Shown here: positions 56,901-64,000 of the stretch, piece by piece | Position numbering within the stretch: the stretch's first letter is position 1 | Layout: each line of letters opens with the position of its first letter | Assembly (NCBI GenBank): GCA_947579605.1 | Contig: OX388314.1 | Location: 20,705,982 to 20,769,981 of the forward strand | From: Athripsodes cinereus | Taxonomy: Eukaryota; Arthropoda; Insecta; Trichoptera; Leptoceridae | DNA length: 64,000 nucleotides | Reading direction: 5' to 3' | Position numbers and translations under genes: made by a program | Notes under the pieces: model-generated | Databases searched by the model: none | What the model was told of the DNA's origin: nothing | The model's input: only the letters and a program-made list of their open reading frames with translations

Positions 56901-58475
56901 CAGCAACTGTAAAATGATACCTACAAAAAAAGTAGGAGGTGGTCTTGGAACCCGGGCCTAAATTAAGGCCAGACCTTCCATCATTTAAATGAAATGATTT
57001 TTTTTATTTCTCTCCTTACAATACATAATTTGACAATAAATTATCACAATATACAAATCATCATGGACATCACATGTATGGTCTTATCAACCTACTTATT
57101 AAACATTTAAATGGTAGTTATATCAGTTGCTAATTAGATGTTCCGATGAAAAAAACTAAAATCTATATACTGATATAAATATTACAACAAATCATACTTT
57201 GTGTGGTTCATAAAAAATAAATAAAATAATAATGCTGCCACAAAACAAATTATATAATTCGTGTTTATTTATAAGTGTTGGTGATCGACGTTTTGTCCGT
57301 ATTATATTTGTGTTAGTAAGAATTTCGTAACTGCATTGATAGATACTTAGTAATGTACGCAATATGATTTTACTCATTTATTTAGTTTTATTCTATACTT
57401 CACTCCCTACCAGATGCACATTGAACTGAACTGACTGTCTAGTCGGTACTATTTCAAAACATAACGTAAGAAACAATTATAACTTTCACCCACCGATGGT
57501 TGGCATCAATTGACTGAGTATACTGTACTGACATCGCTGCCGATAGTTTTCAGAAATACAAAACTACAAAGCGTAATGACATATTCTCAAAATATGCTAA
57601 CTAACATTGTGCAAATGTTGGGTCATCACAAAAATGGCAACATATTTGATTTTTGTTTCTATTATATTTTATTCTATTTGTTAATATCAATTTGTGTCTA
57701 ATCGTTTTTCACTATATTTATTTTTATCAAATTACATTTTATTTTCTTTATTATTGTTAATATTTTTATACTAAATCAATACCTAGAGGAACTCTGCTCT
57801 TTTTAGTATTGTGTTTTATCCTATTTAATTTCTTTGACTTGCTTTAACCTATGATATATATTTATTTTAATATTCTAAAATTGACTTCTTATAATATATC
57901 TATTTTATTTAACTGACTTTTGTCAGAATTTAATTTATTATTATATTATTTCTACATTAATTTTGACTTGTGGTTTTATAACGTTTGTGATTATGTTACA
58001 TAATACAACCATAATACTCATGTAAATGTTAAAAATGACTATAGTCAGTTATAGCGGGATAAAGCATACAGAGAGTCCTTGATAATTTGATCCATGTGAT
58101 CAAGACACACAGTTCTCGGTGCAGATTATTATTCGTTTTGCACTTTCTCACACTCAATTTGCTACACAAATATTTTGATTATCAGATTACAATATTTTGT
58201 GCCTTGTAATGTAGCTTAGTATGAATGAATATTGTTTCGTTTATTATTTTATAAATTCAATAAGTACTTAAAACATGTTTTTTAGTACCAAGAAACATTA
58301 TTGAATTTCCTGTAATAATAAGTACCAACTAAAGCCTACCTTGGACATCAACAATATCCTGCAATCTTTGTAAATGTTCCTTGTTACTCTCCATGAGATC
58401 TTGTTGGGCGTTGTGAGCTTCTGCATACTGTAACATTGTTTCAAACAATGATTCCCCCTTGTTTCCTTCCATCAT
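53938..58475 (-). CDS. Unrecognised 220-residue protein, four exons
   Basis: Exons 58475-58340, 55542-55292, 54784-54688 and 54116-53938 join in one frame with correct AG/GT borders (donors GTAGGC, GTAAAT, GTAAGT). The protein starts MMEGNKGESLFETM. It is mostly polar helix: Gln/Asn/Leu-rich heptad-like segments such as NKEHLQRLQDIVD, RSDLIELRNCIEYI and VRTNIQESINNAMEI. The last exon is Ser/Thr-rich and ends with FKDISSG. No catalytic motif, signal peptide or membrane segment is visible. The composition is that of small coiled-coil subunits of larger assemblies, but I do not recognise the family. The consistent splicing frame over four exons is good evidence that it is real. Confidence 0.75.
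54518..54600 (+). repeat. Dispersed repeat tail
   Basis: GCTGATCTGA is tandemly repeated, then CTGCTGGCTACCCCAGTTGTG and GATATGCCGTGATGGTATAG. Lies in the last intron of the unrecognised gene. Confidence 0.55.
54861..54985 (+). repeat. SINE with tRNA-Lys-like head
   Basis: TAGTAGAGTATCGGATTTTA has an anticodon-loop-like ATTTTAA; GGTTCAAATCC is the B box. The body CTTTACGACACAAG...GCTTACTGTGGAAG matches the SINE at 49854-49976. Not a working tRNA: the acceptor stem is poor. Confidence 0.55.
55832..56010 (+). repeat. Dispersed repeat copy
   Basis: Has GATGAGGTTTGCCACTCATA, TTGAATGTCTTA, CATGGAGAGGA and CTGTTGGCTACCCCACTCG, then TTGTGATGGTATAG. Lies in the first intron of the unrecognised gene. 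Confidence 0.55.
56453..56490 (-). ncRNA. Hammerhead-like motif, minus strand
   Basis: CTGATGA, one extra T, GAGA/TCTC stem, GAAA, then GTTGGC and TC. It shares its flanks (TAGCC before; AAAGTCC and GTGGAAGTGCTA after) with the motif at 48896. Stem I is not convincing. Confidence 0.4.
56926..56988 (-). repeat. tRNA-like SINE head fragment
   Basis: On the minus strand GGCCCGGGTTCCAAGACC contains a B-box-like GGTTCCAAGAC. Only this head is recognised. Confidence 0.35.
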
Positions 58476-61047
<2,572 letters not shown>

Positions 61048-61394
61048 TGGCGATATAAATTAATTACTTACATTTAATAAGTAATATTTGCTATGTTCAA
61101 ATTTGTAAAGTGAATAAGAAAATTAATTAAATGAAAGATGTTATCTTCTAGTTAGAAGTGTAAAATAGATTTATTAAATTTACTTTGACTACGACAATTA
61201 TTAAATCCCTACGGGTTAGTTAGATGTATTTGATTTTACACTAATTATGTGATTTTCACTCACGTGTGGGTTGAATATGCAAGCAAGAAGCGCGAGGTTG
61301 GCGTGATGTTGATCGTCCAGTAGCAGGCGAAAGAGTGTCGAGGCTCGGGTGTTCACCGACCTCCAACCCACGAGCCCTATCTGATAATGTAACA
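61048..61394 (-). repeat. Probable 3' LTR of an LTR element running off the window
   Basis: 61048-61363 repeats at 63684-64000 with few differences. On the minus strand a good LTR start TGTTACATTATCAG lies at 61394. The second copy is cut by the window edge, so the full length cannot be checked. Confidence 0.6.
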
Positions 61395-63683
61395 ATTATC
61401 TAATCAACGAATAGCGACTCGCGGATTTCGCTTATCATTATCTTAAGGTCGATGCACACCCGGGACCATAGAAATGTAGCTCCGCTACATACCTTCCCTC
61501 CTTCTGTTAAGAATGAAGGTTCAGCCTCATTCCCAAGATATTGTCATTTCTCGCGTATTGCTTGCATATCCACCTTTACAATAAACTCTATATTCTATGT
61601 TGTTAGTTCTATTATATATTTGAAAAAATTTTTCTTGAAGCTCTCATCCCTAGTTGACACAACCCCGTGACTCATCTCTCATCACTTAAGGGCTCCGTGT
61701 AACCTGAAAACCAAGATCAAATTAGTGTGCTGTTATTATTCAGCTCTACCTAACTAAATGATGCTATGGCTCGATGGATGAATTTATAATGCTTTATATG
61801 AATATGAATTTCCTTTTTTTAAAAAAAATGTCTTATCAGACTATGAAATTTTTTTTTTTTTTTTTTAAACTTAAATTGTATAGAGCATAATGACTAGAGA
61901 TTGCAATTTTCTTTTAAAACATGTAAGCAAATATTTGATTGCATTTTCCTATGACATCATCACTTGTCTATAGGAAAATGTACAATCGCTGTGTATGTAT
62001 ACACTTTAATATATAAAACATATGAAATTATCATGCATCTTACAAGCTATAATTATAAGGTTTTTATATGAATAACATAATATTATTATGATTGTGATAA
62101 GACTTTATTAATGAATTTATGTGTTAAAGAGCACTTATGTAAATATAAATATTGATTAATAAATAAATTGATTTTGTTCTGCAAAATTGACTATGATGTT
62201 CATCGAAATACGTTCATTGGCAATGTCCAAATTATATGTATATTACATATTGTATAAGATTATTTATATTGAACAATGAAATCTCTACATCAAGAAATTA
62301 TATAATTACGCATCTTATGTGTTATCCAGCTTGATATTTCATCATGAATTGAAGTTTTCTCGCACTCCTGGTAGTCACTCTTGTACCACTTGAGGATGTG
62401 GAGGCTTGCTCTGTTGTCTGAGGACTCTGGACTTGTTGATGACTGATCTCTCTGTGATTGGCTGATTGTTGATTTCTCTGCGATTGGTTGATTGTTCTGC
62501 ACTCTCCTGCATTGAGTTATTGTTTTCCTGAGGCACAATAGTATCTGTAAAAACTCAAAAATATGTTTGTTTTTATTTTGGTATGATCCACTTGGACAGT
62601 CTTCTGTTGTCGCGTGGTTGATGATCCCCTAGGTTATCCGCACCTAGCTCGTGTCGTTCACGAGTAACAGGGGCATACCTTTTCTTGCCGGTGACGGCCA
62701 CCTCGGTTGTACCAATCCTACCCGTGTTGTTCACAGGATACAGGGGCATGGCTAAACCAGCTTGCCTGTTGGATGACGTCCACCTCGATTCGTACAAACC
62801 TTACGCATGATGATCATGGGATAGCAAGAGCATGCTTACCTGTCGGTGATGTTTGTTATTGCCAAAATTGTGTAACTATGCCTTAAGTCTCAGGATACTA
62901 TGCTGTGGCTGGCACAAATCTCGCCAGACCGGAGATATATCTGTCATGTGTGCAGGTTGTCATCTTTTGCAGTGTGTCATTTCTTTGCCTGTTTGATGCT
63001 TCGCTCGCCCTGCTCGCTTCATCGATGTCTGAATTTGTTTTTGTTACGCTGTAAACTAATTACAATACACGCCACAATACATTTACATTAAAATTTAGTA
63101 ATTATTATGATATAAACTAATATTATTTACTAGAGAGATGTGTCACGTTATCACGTAGTTCAACTGTCAGTTATTCTAGTCCAGAGACAAAGTCGGCTAA
63201 ATTTAGTGTTGCCCGTTTTTTAATATTATTTCTGATTTTAATAATTCTTTTTTTCTTTTGACTAATTCGCCAACCACTGGAGATCGCCGCGCCGCCTGTC
63301 GTCATTTAGGCGTACTATCGTTGTACTTTCGTTGGTATTACCGAATTTTAATTCTCACCGCTGTAGAATGAAATTATTATGCTTTTATAAATGTATGTAC
63401 TATTTACTACGATTACTATGTATATTGACTATTACGACTTATTATTATTATTTAATGAAACTACTTCGCGGCGGTGTTTGCTTGCATACCAACCCATCGG
63501 AACAATACTAATTTTCACACACAAATTTAAAAAGATTTTACGTGTTGTATTTTGACAATATAAAAATGATTGAAAATCTATATTTATTAATCAATTAGTA
63601 CAAATGATTCTACTTTACAAACTTACGCTGGGTCACCATTATCGCCGGTTAATAAGGATGATTATTGAAACTAGATAGATAAA
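61395..63683 (-). mobile_element. Internal region of the probable LTR element
   Basis: Between the direct repeats. On the minus strand a TGGTGACCCAGCGTAAG (63638-63622) resembles a primer binding site, though 46 bases inside the repeat border. Near 62320-62400 a frame ends GTRVTTRSARKLQFMMKYQ, reminiscent of the basic tail of gypsy polyproteins. No RT, integrase or Gag is recognisable, so the copy is deleted or non-autonomous. Confidence 0.45.
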
Positions 63684-64000
63684 TGGTGATATAAAATAAA
63701 TTACTTACATTTAATAAGTAATATTTGCTATGTTCAAATTTGTAAAGTGAATAAGAAAATTAATTAAATGAAAGATGTTATCTTCTAGTTAGAAGTGTAA
63801 AATAGATTTATTAAATTTACTTTGACTACGACAATTATTAAATCCCTACGGGTTAGTTAGATGTATTTGATTTTACACTAATTATGTGATTTTCACTCAC
63901 GTGTGGGTTGAATATGCAAGCAAGAAGCGCGAGGTTGGCGTGATGTTGATCGTCCAGTAGCAGGCGAAAGAGTGTCGAGGCTCGGGTGTTCACCGACCTC
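63684..64000 (-). repeat. Probable 5' LTR (partial)
   Basis: Matches 61048-61363 to the last base of the window; differences are concentrated in the first 20 bases. Confidence 0.65.

Noticed and set aside
62290..62797. Two short minus-strand ORFs, considered as host exons
   Set aside because: No frame joins them with good splice sites, and a third frame fits a decayed LTR-element tail better.

Overview
The window looks like insect nuclear DNA, most probably from a moth or butterfly. It is AT-rich, host genes are split into short exons with GT/AG boundaries, and the repeats include an RTE-type LINE tail ending in a TAAG microsatellite and short repeats ending in a GTGATGGTATGTATG-like tail that I associate with Lepidoptera. 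The order is an inference from repeat style; no species is named.

Host genes, left to right. (1) The last four exons of a C2H2 zinc-finger gene on + (1-80, 21090-21197, 21697-21802, 21924-21952). (2) An NCOA5-like RNA-binding coactivator on - (five coding exons, 30742 down to 24041, 401 aa), convergent with gene 1. (3) An MPV17L2-like membrane protein on + (42959-43630). (4) An unrecognised 220-aa, four-exon protein on - (58475 down to 53938) with helical, coiled-coil-like composition. About 5 kb is host coding sequence and introns apart; most of the rest is transposable elements in several layers.

Region 1.5-20.9 kb is a three-level nest inside one intron of the zinc-finger gene. A Ty3/gypsy element (407-bp LTRs, ATAT target duplication) carries a LOA-like LINE in its 3' part (10-bp target duplication, poly-A on the minus strand). 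That LINE in turn carries a BEL/Pao-type element (1384-bp LTRs, 5-bp target duplication) that encodes only Gag. In both LTR pairs I saw a single mismatch, so the nest is young. The intron interrupts a zinc finger between its two cysteines and two histidines.

Region 28.6-30.1 kb, in an NCOA5 intron, is a 5'-truncated Penelope-like element with a GIY-YIG domain, perfect 66-bp flanking inverted repeats and a hammerhead-ribozyme-like motif. Region 31.5-41.8 kb is a second nest: a pogo/Tigger-like element contains a large inverted-repeat composite and an 8.2-kb element with an 8-bp target duplication. That inner element holds an RTE LINE tail, an orphan THAP-like exon and 5 kb of a 287-bp satellite organised in a 2271-bp higher-order repeat with 211-bp palindromes. 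The remainder (43.6-64.0 kb) is mostly non-coding with SINEs, MITE-like elements, ribozyme-like motifs in fold-back structures, and a probable LTR element running off the right edge.
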